From the NCBI RefSeq assembly GCF_037975245.1, contig NC_092568.1:41963631-42027630 (forward strand): DNA of 64,000 nucleotides, read 5' to 3'. Each line of letters opens with the position of its first letter. Positions within the stretch are counted from its first letter, which is position 1. The notes below the pieces were generated by a model, which saw only the letters and a list, made by a program, of their open reading frames with translations, did no database searches and had not been told where the DNA came from. Made by a program: the position numbers and the translations under genes. This document shows positions 37,413-52,100 of this stretch, piece after piece. Source of the DNA: Apostichopus japonicus (taxonomy: Eukaryota > Echinodermata > Holothuroidea > Aspidochirotida > Stichopodidae).

Positions 37413-40193
37413 GTAAGAAATGAAAATATTACATCAATTGTAAAGCTTGTCATTAATGGAGCAAATAGCTAATATAAAAAAAGTCGCTAAGTTGTTTTGT
37501 CATCATTACAAAAGTAAGTGTCACATAAACATAAAATATAGTTGATTTAACACTTCAATGAGAGCTTAAACTGCCTTGATTATCAACACTGTTATTATTA
37601 TTGTTGTCTTTACTATTTCCGATCTTTGTCTTCATCTTCTTATTGTGTTTCTTTGTTTCTGACAAATTGACTCCAAGTGCATACATAGCTTATGAGTATT
37701 TATTTTCGGAATCAAAAAGTTCTACACAAATACCGTAAACAATAAAAGAATGAATTATTATCGGTGAAGTTATGGGGATATATAATTTATAAATTTATAA
37801 GATCATAGTAAAAATAATTATAAATTGCAGGTTGAATGAAATTCTGCCAAAATGTAACGAGTTCTTTTACAAAATGAAATTCATTCTATTTTATATATAT
37901 TATTGTCATCTTAAATGATGGTAGTCCTGCTCAGTGCAGAAGCAGGCTTTCCAGAGCCCTCAATACAAAATACATATACAATATTATGCAGTAGAAAAAC
38001 GGTTAACATCCAAAAGCACAAAAAGGACGGCAAAAAGATAGACAAACAAATATCAGACATCAAAACAAAATATATAAGTTTTCATATTGCGTTTAAAAGT
38101 ATTAAAATTTGGCAAGCATTTCAAATGTGGGGGAAGACAGTTCCACGACCTGCCTCCAGAAACTTTAAAGGACCTTTTACCATTCCCAGATCTAACAGGA
38201 GCAAGTAAAACATGATTAGAGCAGCTAGATCTAGTTCTGTACGAATGGCTATCTCTCAGTAGAATAGTATCATCAGTAAGGTAAAGTAACGTTAGCCACA
38301 TCACCAGCTAATTCGGTTACGACGTGGGTCCTGTCGTAGTAGTACGAGACATTTAAAATATACGTACACAACTAAACACGAAACTGAGACGGCGTGGAAC
38401 TCTTTCTAATATGTATTAACTATATACGACAATGTGCGTTGGCTGAGACCCAATCCAGACTACTCGAGCCTCAGCTCTTTACAATATATATCGAAGACAC
38501 AACACACAATTACACTTACCAATTACCAACATAACTGAGACGTATACAACTACAACAACACGTGCAAATTAACATATACAAAAAAAGTAACAATACGAAG
38601 GTATGCCAACATCGTGTGACAATAACGATAACATTAAAACCCAAAAGAATGGTGTGCAATCTTACTCTTACATCACCCCCCCCCCCCCCCCATTGAGAAA
38701 ATGTCCTCATTTTCAAATATATCATGCCATTATTATTATTTATAAAATATATTTTTCTTATAGTCTTTACACATAACATAATGGTGACCAAGGGCGTAGG
38801 AACCGGGGGGCTGGCGCCCCCAGCCCCCCCCCGTGAAAAATGTGGAGGGGCGGAAGTATCATTCCGCCCCCCGCTTCGCAAGTCAGAAAACCCCTTTTTC
38901 ATTTCCAAATGAGAAAAAAAATCTCATTTGGAGCACCAAATTGTATCTAAGGCCTGGTGAAAATACAAAATTAAGTTTACAAAATGGAGTGGGTGTTGAA
39001 GTGTGCTATATTGCACCAAATTGCATATGAGGCTACCTGGAAATGCAAAAAATACCAAAGGGGAGGGGGACACCCCCTCCCCTTAGACCCCTCCCCCAGG
39101 CCGGCCATCAGTCTTCAGCCCCCCCCCCACTCAAAAGTACCTTCCTACGCCACTGATGGTGACAATAAGCCGCTGTAATACTTTCCACCTTCATGTCTAG
39201 CAGGAAGGAATTACTGCTAGTTAATCTATAAAGTTAATGCACACTGTATAAACAAATATCTTCTAAAATTATCAACTGAGATTATTCCGAGATATTATCT
39301 ACTGAGATTATCAGTCTGAGACTGAAATAAAACATATGGAAACAGAGACTTGTACAAGTTTCCATAGCGACATGTAAATGTAAAAGTATGATTTTCACAA
39401 AGAGGACAGATTTACAATTCAAGGTAAAAAAAATGAAAAGTTGCCAATGGGCAATAAATTTAAATATTACTATTAATGTAAGTTTGAAACGTGGCTAAAC
39501 GTATTGCTGCATCCCTAACATACAGTAACCTATAGGTGCATCTCTAACATACAGTACCGTAACGTATGGCTGCATCTCTAACATACAGTAACGTATCGCT
39601 GCATCCCTAACATACAGTAACGTATGGCTGCATCCCTAACATACAGTAACATATGGCTGCATCCCAAACATACAGTAACATATGGCTGCATCCCAAACAT
39701 ACAGTAACGTATTTTGAGGTCCTACAAATTTGATGTTGACCCATTTAACTTACGGTGCCAAGACAAATTACTGACGATAACAGAAATGTCAACATACAAA
39801 AAAAATGATTTTCGATGTAAACAATATAAATGGCCAATTTACGATATTTTGTATTACAATAAAAAAAGAAGTAAGAAAACACAAAAAATTGATGAAAAGG
39901 TTCTTTAACACAAGAACTAAAAATACAAAAAGTTCATCCATCTCGCAAACATTATAAGAGATCCAAAAAGAATCGTCCTGCGCTGATACCAAATCGACTC
40001 TTGCCAGGACTTAAATGGCACATGATGATTTTAACGTATTGCTGCTGCATCTCAAACATACATTTATAGCATTTAACAATTGCAAGCATAGTTTCTTCAT
40101 TTTTTGTTTGGATGAATACCAACATCTTTTTACATATTTACAGATCTTTTCCAAAGTTATACAACATTGCACCATACACATTTTTTTAAAATT

Positions 40194-40242
<49 letters not shown>

Positions 40243-43074
40243 AATAACGGAAAAACTGTTAAACAACTATGCTGCATTAAGAGAAAGGCTGGATCTCGAG
40301 TGAGATACAATAATTGAATTAGGTAAGTGATTGGAAGTAAAACAGCCAATGTTTGGTTTTTGCAGAGCTTTCGAGCAAAACTAGCTCTTCTTCAGTGCAT
40401 GATCACCGAAAGTGACAAGGAGTAGCAGGAATTGAAACTGTTTTATAGAGGAGATGTCGGCATGGTTGTAAGGGCAAAGCGACTTACTGATTTCTGCTGA
40501 ATTGAGCAGAAGTTTTAGAAATTCGGATTATTATTTTAATCCGCGTCGGATTATTTTAATCCGATTCCGTCGTAATTGTAAAGGAATTGTTTTGGTTTAT
40601 CTGGGACGGCAAATCGTTTCTGATGTTTAAACCGAATGGTGCCGTGGTCTTTAGGTTTAGTTCCCAGAAATTTTCTTTCGCTTTCCTAGATTTATCTGTC
40701 CCAGAATCGTTCTGGTCAATGGCAATAACACGCAAATTCTCAATTGAATGATTTCGGAGATTGAAGTGATTTGCAACAGGTTGGTAGATCTTCTTTGTTT
40801 TGATCGCCGATCTATGTTGTGTCATTCTCATTCTAAGAGTGTTTTTTGACTCTCCAATGTATTGTAAGTTACAAATATTGCAGAAGATGAGGTAAATGAC
40901 ATTTTTGGATAGGCAGTTAATTTTGTGCCGAATTTGGAACGTGCGTTTGGTTTAGTTGCTCTGAAAGGCCCCGGTCGAATCGACAAGTAAGCACGTTTTG
41001 CAATTTTGTGTACAGGGCGATGATCCTGTAGTTTCTGTTTTGCTTTCCCCTAATGGGGTGTCATCCCGAAAGGATGCCCGAACTAAGATATCCCGTAGGT
41101 TGCTGGGTCTTTTAAAAGCGATGACAGGTAATTCTGGGAAAACTGATTTCAGGCGTTCGGTGCCTTGAAGAAGGTGAAAATTCTTCTGAATGATATTAGC
41201 CAGTGGTGGGAGACCAGGGTGGAATTCAGTAACCAATGGTACCCTTTTGGAACTGGTTTGACGAGTTTTGTACGTCAATGTTTCGGTACGGGGTTTGCTT
41301 TTAGCCTTTTTGATGGCATTTTCAATAGTACCCCCGAAAATACTGTCTGTTTAGGAGGTGTTGTGACAGTTCTTTAGTGCGTGAATCAAAATCGACTTCA
41401 GAGAAGCAAATGCGTCGAATGCGCAACGCTTGACTGTACGGAATATTTCTGGTACAGTGACGTGGATGACAACTGCTTGGTAAGAGGTAGTTGTGCTTGT
41501 TCGTGGGTTTATTGAACAAGTCTGTTTTGAGTGAACCATTTTGTAGGGTCACGGTGGTGTCCAGAAAGTGAACGCCAAGTCCAGAAAAATCAGCAGTGAA
41601 TTTGATAGTGTGATGAAACGAGTTTATGTCATCAATGAAGAGTTTTAGATTTGCCTCACCATGGGTCCATATCATAAAGATATCGTCAATGTAACGTAAC
41701 CACGTGTGTGGTTTCAAGTTTTGTCGAGATAAAAATTCTTTCTCGAGGTTTCCCATAAAGATGTTGGCAAAAGACGGTGCCATTTTGGTACCCATTGCGG
41801 TGCCATGAATTTGGAGGTAGTGTTTGTTGCCAAATACCAGATTATTGTTGGTCAAGATAAGTTGCATTAATTCGGCCAATTCTTTCTTCGTGGGGGTTTT
41901 GCCACGTTTCGGTTTAAATGCTTTTGTGCAGGCCGAAATGCCCTCTTCGTTAGGGATATTTGTGTATAACGAAGACACATCCAAGGTAACTAACAGAGAA
42001 GATAAGGGAAGATTTTTTATTTCCCCAATTTTCCGGATGAAATCCGTAGTGTCCTGCACATAGGACGGTAGGGCCGAAACGAGAGGTTGGATGAGGAGAT
42101 CCACGAATTTGGACATTTTTTCAGTCGCTGTGCCATTACCCGATATTATGGGCCTCCCGGGATTGCCTTCCTTTGTGAATTTTAGGCAGAAAATAAAAGC
42201 GACCAGGTTTTGGGTCGTTTTCCAGGAGGTTTTGGCCTAACTTGCGGTCAATGGAACCGTTAGAGACTATCTTTTGGATGACTCTTTTCACGTTTTGTGT
42301 GATTTCTTGAGTAGGATCAGAATCTAGGAGTTTGTAGTGTTGAGGGTTGCCGAGTAGTCTGTTGGCTTCCTCTCTGTAGAATTGTTTGCCCATAGCGACA
42401 ATTGCAGAACCCTTGTCGGCTGGCTTGATGACAATGTCATCGCGCTTCCGGAGTTCATGAATGGCCTGTCTCTCAGTTTTGATGAGATTGTCGCGGAAGT
42501 CTGGGGCGGAGGTGTGTGTTTTAACATCCTCTTCAATGGCCGAAATAAATGATTCAAGAGGCGCACAATGGGCCTTGGGTGGATTCCACGAGCTTTTTGG
42601 CTTATAATTGGAATCCAAGTCGTTGGTTTGTTGCGTGGTGTTATTGCCATTTTCGTCGGCAAAAAATTCACGGAGACGTAAGCGTCGATAGAACAGATTT
42701 AGGTCAAGAGAAAGTTTCTGAGCGTTTACTTGCCGTGGTTTAGGGCAAAAATTTAGACCTTTGGAGAGTAGGTTTGTTTCTCCTGCCGAGAGTTGGCAAT
42801 CAATGGTAACAACTGCACTTTTGGTGGTGTTGCATGCGGTCTGTATCTCTTTCCGACGGAATCTGCGAGACCTGGTTCTTTTTGAGGTTTCAAGTTGGGT
42901 TTCACCAGAAGACTTAACTCTTTGCGTGACATTATCCCTCTTCAATTTGTGACATTGTCTTGAAGCTAGGGTATGTGAGAGGTTCAAGCAAATTTTGGAG
43001 ATGGAGTCAAGCTTTCTTTCGAACTCGTTCTTGGGGAGTTCTTTTTGCAGTTTTCTGGTTTTGGAATCAATTTG

Positions 43075-43142
<68 letters not shown>

Positions 43143-46100
43143 AAGCAGGACACTTCGCCCAACAACCATTTCGCCCAACTGCCATTTCGCCCAACCTTAC
43201 CATTTCGCCCAACCAGCCTGGTCATTTCGCCCAACCAGCCTGGTCATTTCGCCCAACCAGCCTGGTCATTTCGCCCAACCAGCCTGGTCATTTCGCCCAA
43301 CCAGCCTGGTCATTTCGCCCAACCAGTCTGGTCATTTCGCCCAACCTTGATTAAATATGATATTTCAAAAGGAAACGTTCGGGAATTGTTAACGTTACAG
43401 GATACGAACCGAATATTAAGGAAACTTGAGGATTGATCAGTGTGTTAGGGGTTAGGTTTGATAGTAAACGTTCGAATATTAAGGAATATTAAGGAAACTT
43501 GAAGTCCTTTACTTTGTATAACTTTAGTATGGAAACGTTCGGGAATTTTTAACGTTACAGGATACGAACCGAATATTAAGGAAACTTGAGGATTGATCAG
43601 TGTGTTAGGGGTTAGGTTTGATAGTAAACGTTCGAATATTAAGGAATATTAAGGAAACTTGAAGACCTTTACTTTGTATAACTTTAGTAAGGAAACGTTC
43701 GGGAATTTTTAACGTTACAGGATACGAACCGAATATTAAGGAATCTTGAGGATGGATCAGTGTTCAAGGGGTTAGGTTTGATAGGTTTGATATAGTAAAC
43801 GTTCGGGAATTGTTAACGTTACGGGATACGAACCGAGTATTAAGGAAACTTAAAGTCGTGTTTAAATTGATTACATATGTGATTACATATGTGGTTACAT
43901 TGATAAAGTGGATACATTGATTAAATATAGTAATTCAATATTACGGACGGGTTTTATATATATTTTTTTTCAATTTAATAAGGAAACGTTCAGGAATTGT
44001 TAGTCAGTAGGATGGATCAGTGTTTTAGGGGTTAGGTTTGATAGGTTTTTATGAAGACCGATTCCCCTGTGTTTGTATAATAATATAACTTCCATTGTAT
44101 GCGTAAACGCCTAAAGTAGTGTAATCCTCCCATTTTACCCGAAATAACTGCTCAGACTCCGATCGATATCGAGCGGACCTCACTTTTTTATTTACCTATT
44201 ACGAAGTAACCTAAACCAAAATAAGTCAAATTGAACTAGTGGAATAGAAAAAGTAATATTATTCTGACTGAATATTAGTAAAAATAAGGTTGGGCGAAAT
44301 GACCAACACGGTTGGGCGAAATGACCATGCTGGTTGGGCGAAATGACTATGATGGTTGGGCGAAATGACCATGCTGGTTGGGAGAAATGACCAGGCTGGT
44401 TGGGCGAAATGACCAGGCTGGTTGGGCGAAATGGCAGTTGGGCGAAATGGTTGTTGGGCGAAGTGACTAGAAAGCATATATATAATGATTTGGTCGCAGC
44501 ATTCAGACTGGATAGTTTTTTGCTGTGTCTCATACTAATTGATAGCCGGTAACCCTTTAGCAGGCGACCAAGATCATAAGTCAGTTTGACGTAGGTAATG
44601 AAATTCAATTGATTCCTTAGTTCACTTTCTAATTCGGCTACGACGTGGGTCCTGTCGTAGTAATACGAGGCAGTTAAAATATATGTACACAACTAAACAC
44701 GAAACTGAGACGGCGTGGACCTCTTTCTAATATGTATTAACTATCAAAATAAAATAAAGCTGTTAGCAAACTGCTTATCCACTAGAGAGCCTGTGTAATA
44801 GAATGTGTAAAAGTAAGTTGGCCTCACGTTTCGATCCTAGCAGGATCTTCTTCAGAGACTACATGACAAGTAACAGTAACACAAGGGACAAAAACACGCA
44901 CATAATACAAGCAGGTTAATGAGCACGGTGAACACAATGAGATAGATGTAAGGGGATTAGTAGACAATGGATGGAGAGAAGAAAGCAACAGGGGAAGAGG
45001 AGAGGTAGGAGATAAACAGTGGAGGGACAAAGAGAGGGTTAAAGGTAGGGAATAAACTGGAGAAGAAAAAAGACAGAAAGCGGTGTGGAGAAAAAAGGGG
45101 TGGAAGAGAGCTGTGAGAGGAGGAGTGGTGGGGTGGGGGGGGGGGGAGGGAACAAGGAACAAGCCTCTTGTCATTTAGCCTCTGAAGAAGATCCTGCTAG
45201 GATCGAAACGTCAGCCCAACTTACTTTTACACATGTATTAACTATATACAACAATCCAGACTATTCGAGCCTCAGCTCCTTACAATATATATGTAAGACA
45301 CTTAACAAAGAACACACAATTACACTAACACAATTACCAACATAACTGAGATGCATACAACTACAACACCACGTGCAATACAAAGAAAGTAACAATACGA
45401 TGGTATGTCAACATCGCGTGGCTATAACAATAACATTAAAACCCAAAAGAATGGTGTGCAGACTTACTCTTACAGTAATCTGGAGCCAGGCCGTGGACAC
45501 ATCTATAGGCTACGTTAGAATTTTCCTAATATATAATGCACGTTGACGGACGTTTAGCCACTTCAATTCAGCAAAGATATCTGTAACATGCACATCCCGA
45601 AGCCAACACCCCAGGACTAATCTAGCTGCATGATTTTGAAGAACATGAACCCGGTCAACCAACTTGTTCGTCGCCGTAGTCCAAACGGCAGAACAATAAT
45701 CAATATGGGGTACAATTAGAGCGTTATACAGAGTATTACGTGTATGCTGGTCAACACACCAACTAAATGTTTTTAGAATACCCAGTTACTGTGATATTTT
45801 TGCAGTAATTTTGTCAATATGTTTTTTTTTTCCAATTTAAGAAACGGGTCGAACTACATTCCGAGGTATTTGCATACATACACATTTTCCGGAATATTTC
45901 TTAATAATTCTGAAAGTAAAATTTATTCTAAGCCCGACACTCGAAGCAATAATATAAGTAAGTTTAATGTACTAAAGAACTGTTCTGCTCATCTCCCAAG
46001 CCTGTTCAAAAGTTGATCTGTTATTGTTAAATGTTTCGTTGTGTTACCTGGTAGTACTGCGCTCCTACATTGATTCTATTGAATTGGTACCGATTAAAGT

Positions 46101-49100
46101 ATAGTAAGATTGTTAATTAGGAAGCAAGTTATAAATAATTCATATATACTATTGAGATTCCATAACAATGTCCTATCATTGTTGTTATCAGAACTGTAAT
46201 CCAATTATGTACCATTTATATATAATACTCGTGAATAAATTAAATTGGGTGGGGGGGGGGGGGTCATACACAGACTGACGCAAAAACCCAAACACCACCA
46301 CTCTTCAATTTCTTACTATGTTCATTGCTCTGAAAATAAAATATTTAATTTCCAGAAGAATGGATTTTATTCATATTAAAAGCAAGTAATATACATGTCA
46401 GCTTATCACGTGGGACTGGCAGAACAACAGTTTTCCAAAGCAGTTTCCCCGAAAACATCACAAACGTGCCGTAGGAACTGTTATACCTCTCCGTGTGTAA
46501 AGGAAGACCTGCCGGCAACATTTGTCACATACAGTGTTCCCAGGGACGCCAATCATGGTGGACAGGGGGACACGTCCCCCACTTTCTGAAGGGTAGTGGA
46601 CACAATACCAAATACCCCCCCCCCCCCCTGGTTTAGTGACTGACTCGTGTCGTCGCTTGGCCTGACATGCTTATATGTCTTGTGTATCTCATAAAGGGAG
46701 CTCAAATACTTTGCTGCATGCCATGAGTAGTTATTATTGTTTCATTGTCATCTGCTTAACCCCCCCAATGAAAAACAGAAATTTTCAATTGGGTCGAAAT
46801 AAGAATTCCGGATTCATTTATAGCGTAAATTAAATGAGGAACCCCATCCATACACCGCCAAGGCTAGCTGCTAAGCCACCAGATAATGAAAGCGCGCAAC
46901 AATCGCTAATCTCCTTTCCAGTATATTATTTGTTTAAACTTAGTAGTATAGTTGTAGTATGTTGTAGTAGTATGTTGTATTATCACGTACAAGTAATAAA
47001 AAAAACTATATATATGTAAATTATGTTGTTCATTCAGTTTGATTAGCAATGCCACTCGTGACAGTTTTTAAGTTTTTTTAAAGATAGTTACATATTTCAT
47101 AGGAGTACATATACATATGTGGTACTAAGCCTGGGTGCTAAGCTGCTAGTCATGTTGTTGCTGATAATGTTACGCATGTTACGCATATACCTAAGTTCTA
47201 GTTTAGTAAAAATGTACATATATGTTCACAAAATATTTTATTTGTGATTAAGTTAACTGATGCCAAGTACACGGCTGTAGCCTGGGTGTAATGGCATCTG
47301 TCCCTGAGATTTCCACCTTATGAATGAAAGTAGGCCTGAACAGTTTATAGTCTGATATGAAACTACGGTTCTTAAATATTTTTATTACGTCTATATGTTT
47401 TATGCAGGTCCTATATCAGTTTCCTTGTTAGCCCCCTATATCAGTGCCCCAAGGTTTTAACTAAGAATAATGTGTCACAATTCCCTACACGGCCCACCCA
47501 CGCATCTAATTTGTCTCCTGCCCCCCCCCCTCCCACAGCAGGTATCTTTTGACATGTTAAAAAAAAATGATAACACAAACCTTACAATTTATTTACACCT
47601 AAATTCCCCATATGGCGGTTCCCCAGCATATTTACACTACGGCTACCATCATAATGCCCTGGTGTGTTTATATCTTCAATTATCTTCAAGTCCTACTTTT
47701 CTACAAATTGAAGATTTATAGATGGTAGCCGTAGCCGCTCCTGGGCCCCCGTCAATATAGTGGGCGCCCGGACACCACCCGATAGAAGCTTTGTACCAAG
47801 GCGCTACTTCAGTTTTGTTCAGTCATTTCTGCCTACCCCACCCCCCCCACCCCACCCCCCTTCCCTTCACACTTTTCAATTAGGATTGACGCCCATGAGT
47901 GTTACCTATGGTGCTGAAGGAAACGGAGTTTTATATTATAGTAATAGTAATACATTTATGTATTAACCTTTTACATCAGGCTATGCTGTCAATATTCATC
48001 TTCAAATAATAATATCACGTAACTGTCGAGCTCCTGTGATGTTTTCTAATGTTTCTCTTTAGTGCGACCCCGGTAAAGGTTCTCGACTTCTTTTCGACCA
48101 CATCTTCAGCGACACTCGAAAACTGATCCTTGTTGGACCTGCCTGCTCTCGCAGTGCACACCCCGTGGCGGCGGCTGCTCCCTACTGGAACTTTATTACA
48201 GTAAGGACGCCATGTTTGGAACACGTGATCTCTTAGTGTATTTATAAACTTAACAGGAGACCAACTATATTAAGAAGTATTCTAGGTTGAAGTGAGTTAT
48301 ATCATAACGGGACCAGAGGCCGGGTCCTGTCTGTTGGCACTTAAATAATGTAGGTATAAACATATTATTTTGATCGTAGCGTTGTTACACATTGGACAAG
48401 CTTGGCACGCGTGCATACCTGATATTTCGTTCATGTTTTTGACACTACTAAGTCGATACTAACTAAAATGCCCTAGTTATTTCAAGTTCCATGATACTAA
48501 TCCAACCCCATCACGTCTTGTTAGTCTCTACCATTGCTCCTTCGAGAAATCCTAGATCTATCGGGGATATGAAGTCATTACCACTGACGAATAACCGAAT
48601 CTTTTCATCAGGTCTAACTTTCCATGACGTCACTCTTTGGACGGATCATAATGTCTGCCTTACCAAACGATATATGCATGAGTGTTGACATCTCAACATA
48701 TGTACTTACTTTACTGTTTCGCTTTATTGCTAATGTTGCTTTATCCAGGTACTCTACTCAGCTACGTCAGCGTCTCTCTCCAACCGAGAAAAATACCCGT
48801 ATGTTTACAGAAATGTACCAAATGGGGTAAATTTGTACAACGGTCCTTACTTGTGGTTTATAAAGAATTATGGCTGGCGCAGGCTTGCCGTCATTTACGA
48901 TCCAAACGATGCTTTTACAGCTGTGAGTAATAAACATTCATTCTATCAAAATATGAAAGAATTATTAGTCTTACTTACATCCTCGATATATCTTACTTAG
49001 ACTAGCAGCTCCTCGCTTACATCAACAGGAAGGGAAAGGAGGGGAGGGGAGGGGGATCTGATGGGAGGGGAGGGGGATAAGAAGTAGGAGTATTTGGGGA

Positions 49101-52100
49101 GTGAGCGGAAAGAAGACCATGTAATTGTTGATCAAGTTTGGACTTCCAAACGACAAGTTATCAAATAAAGAATGAAACCTAAAACACAAAGACTACTGTA
49201 GTCCTTAGAGCACACGTTATTTGTAGGTGAATTACCGATAAGAACATAATTAGGTTAAATAAATTTACTTCTGATGGCAAACCACCACTTCATCATTACC
49301 TTCATTTTGCTTTATTTACGCCATCAGCGCCTCGAAGACATAAATAAACGCACGGTAGATATCAACACTAACATCATATCGGAAGTAATTGACGGAGAGG
49401 CAAAGAACTTGATTGACAATCTCAAGGTAATTAATTTATCATTAACGTTATGATTTAGGTTACTGCTAGCGATATTTGTATAAAAGGTTAGGAAGAAGTT
49501 CATTATTATGTCACATATTGTTAATCCTTGTCACGTGCTTGTTAATCGTTGTCACGTGTAATAGTTTGATCCGTTTCTTCACCTAACTCCTCTCCCACAG
49601 TTACCATGAAAAAGTATCCACTCAGACAAAGAATATTATTAGTTTTACTCTTAAAATTATTTTATTACAGGATCAAGACATACGAATTATCATCGTTGAT
49701 GCTTTTGAAGACGAAGCCAGACATATTTTCTGTGAGGTACTGAAGGAGTCAAGATGGGGCGGTAGGGGGGTTGCAAAAACCAATACAGACTGCAAAATAA
49801 AATTCCTCTAATGCATGGAGGGGGGTGGGGCAGTCACAGAATAACAAACAATAATGTACCGGTAACAATAATGTAACATTTGCAAGAAAACCAAACGGAA
49901 ATACAGAACTTAACATTAGAACAAACCAGTACGGTAGCTGTAATAGGATGAATAGCTTTCTCAGCGTTGACGTCATTATTACAAGGCGTTATACATCGGG
50001 AACATTGTAATACTTGCAGGGAAACACCTTTGCATTCACATATTATTCGTAATCCGTGGAATACCTCAAATACTGAATAATGAACGACTTATCGTGACAA
50101 TGAATAATATATGTCGAACACGTTAAAACGTACATGGCAAATGGCAAGGTAGTGTGTCTTACAATGTGATGATGACGTCATCATATCGCTAGCTCAGCTG
50201 ACTGGGGATACTCGTTAATTAGTCCTTAATTTGTTTATCGTACGATGCTTTTTTAATTAAATTTTCTGTTTGAGGCAACTTTATACACAAAGAAATGATT
50301 ACACGCTTGATTTCTTGATAAACTGAGTGATTCTATACCAATGAGAGCGAGCGTATATAATATGTATTCCTCTCTATTCACTCCCCGAACAGTCTCCTAA
50401 GTAACAGTTTCATGTGCTTCGTTCTATTTTCAAAGTTCCTATATTGGTGTGAATTTGCGTAAAACCTCTTTCTTCTCAAGGCTTACAAGGCTGGTTTCTA
50501 TGGTCCTGATATGTTTTGGGCGTTGCCGGGCTGGTACAATTCTCGTTGGTGGTGGACAGACAGTGAAGATGTAGATTGTACTCCTGAACAAGTAGCAGAG
50601 GCAGTGGAAATATCTTTACCGATTGGAGTAGATGTGTCGCCATTGAGTCTTCTTAATAACGTAACCATTGCTGGTATTGTAAGTATTTTACGAGTCCTTG
50701 AAGGCATTCAAGTTGTTATTTGCGTGGTGTACCAGTGGTCTATATGCAAATAGGACCGATCAACTGTACGGATACATCTCCAAAGGAAGAGCATCTTTTG
50801 GATGCAATTGCTTGCTTTCTACATCTTCTTTAGGTGGCTAAATCAGGAAAATCAACCAACGTGAAACCAATGGTGGGCTGTATAGTTGTATATTGAGGAC
50901 CAGTAGAAACAGATCGATTCTTCAAAACGAAACACTTCAATCTCCCGCCTCTTAGTTAAGCGTTTATTGCCACTAGTCTATGTATCACATATTGCCTTTT
51001 AGTTTCTCGTCTTAGTATACGAGCTTTCTTTGTTTCTTTCCTTTTTTTGTAGACACCGCAAGAGTTTGAGCAAGAGATGAAATCACGGCTAACTTGGCCC
51101 AAGTATAGAAATATTACGGAAAACGCTTACATGTCCTACTCATTTGATGCTATATGGGCGGTTGGACTAATGCTAAATAATACGGCTAACGCTTTAAGTC
51201 TTCAAAACACATCAACTAAACTAGAAGATTTTTCTTACACGGATCCAGTTCTCTCGCAGTTATTCCTGGAGGAATTTGCGAAAGTTAAATTTTTTGGTGC
51301 TTCGGTGGGTGGTTACTTAGTGGAAAATTATAACTTTACTTTAAATGTTACACATACTATTGATTGGTCTTATACCGGTTATCAATAACAATTATCAGTC
51401 CTATATCAATAATAATGATCAGCACTCTCTGTGATACCAACATATGATCTGTCATATGCCTGGTATCAATAATAATGATAATCGATTCTGTTTGTGATAT
51501 CAATACATGATCGGTCATATACCTGGTATCAATAATAATGATGATTGGTTATGTTTGTGATACCAATACATGATCGGTCATATACCTGGTATCAATAATA
51601 ATGATGATCGGTTCTGTTTGTGATTTCAACAGATGATCGGTCATATACCTGGTATCAATAAAAATGATGATCGGTTCTGTTTGTGATATCAACATATGAT
51701 CGGTCATATATCTAGTATCAATAAAAATGATGATCGGTTCTGTTTGTGATATCAATACATGATCGGTCATATATCTTGTATCAATAAAAATGATGGTCGG
51801 TTATGTTTGTGATATCAATACATGATCGGTCATATATCTAGTATCAATAAAAATGATGATCGGTTCTGTTTGTGATATCAATACATGATCGGTCATATAT
51901 CTTGTATCAATAATAATGATGGTCGGTTATGTTTGTGATACTAATACATGATCGGTCATATGCCTGGTATCAATAATAATGATAATCGATTCTGTTTGTG
52001 ATATCAATACATGATCGGTCATATACCTGGTATCAATAATAATGATGATTGGTTATGTTTGTGATACCAATACATGATCGGTCATATACCTGGTATCAAT

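Larger units (their letters stand above)
40242..43077 (-). mobile_element. Nearly full-length Penelope-like element (RT + GIY-YIG)
   Basis: Minus-strand retroelement. 43077-42136 encodes the N-terminal part, ending in FYFLPKIHKG. 42116-41322 encodes the RT core, with TLDVSSLYTNIPN, GTAMGTKMAPSFAN and the catalytic box YIDDIFMIW. 41278-40952 continues the RT C-terminus. 40930-40556 encodes the GIY-YIG domain (VIYLIFCNICNLQYIGES, then TLRMRMTQHRS). About 150 bp further is a hammerhead-like core. The reading frame is broken by frameshifts near 42150 and 41320 and by a TAA just after GAFQSN (about 40955), so this copy should be inactive. Both outer ends meet (TA)n tracts. Confidence 0.9.

Noticed and set aside
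42960..43436. Frames with Ile-Tyr runs followed by PNQPGHFAQP repeats
   Set aside because: These are translations of the (TA)n tract and the TTTCGCCCAACC minisatellite, not a gene.
43440..43780. Interstitial telomere repeat (TTAGGGGTTAGG)
   Set aside because: It occurs once per 157-bp unit of the foldback element and does not form a TTAGGG tandem run.
44824..45174. 116-codon minus-strand frame ending SEEDPARIET
   Set aside because: SEEDPARIET is the translation of the hammerhead-like terminal repeat of the 488-bp element. The rest is low-complexity purine/pyrimidine sequence.
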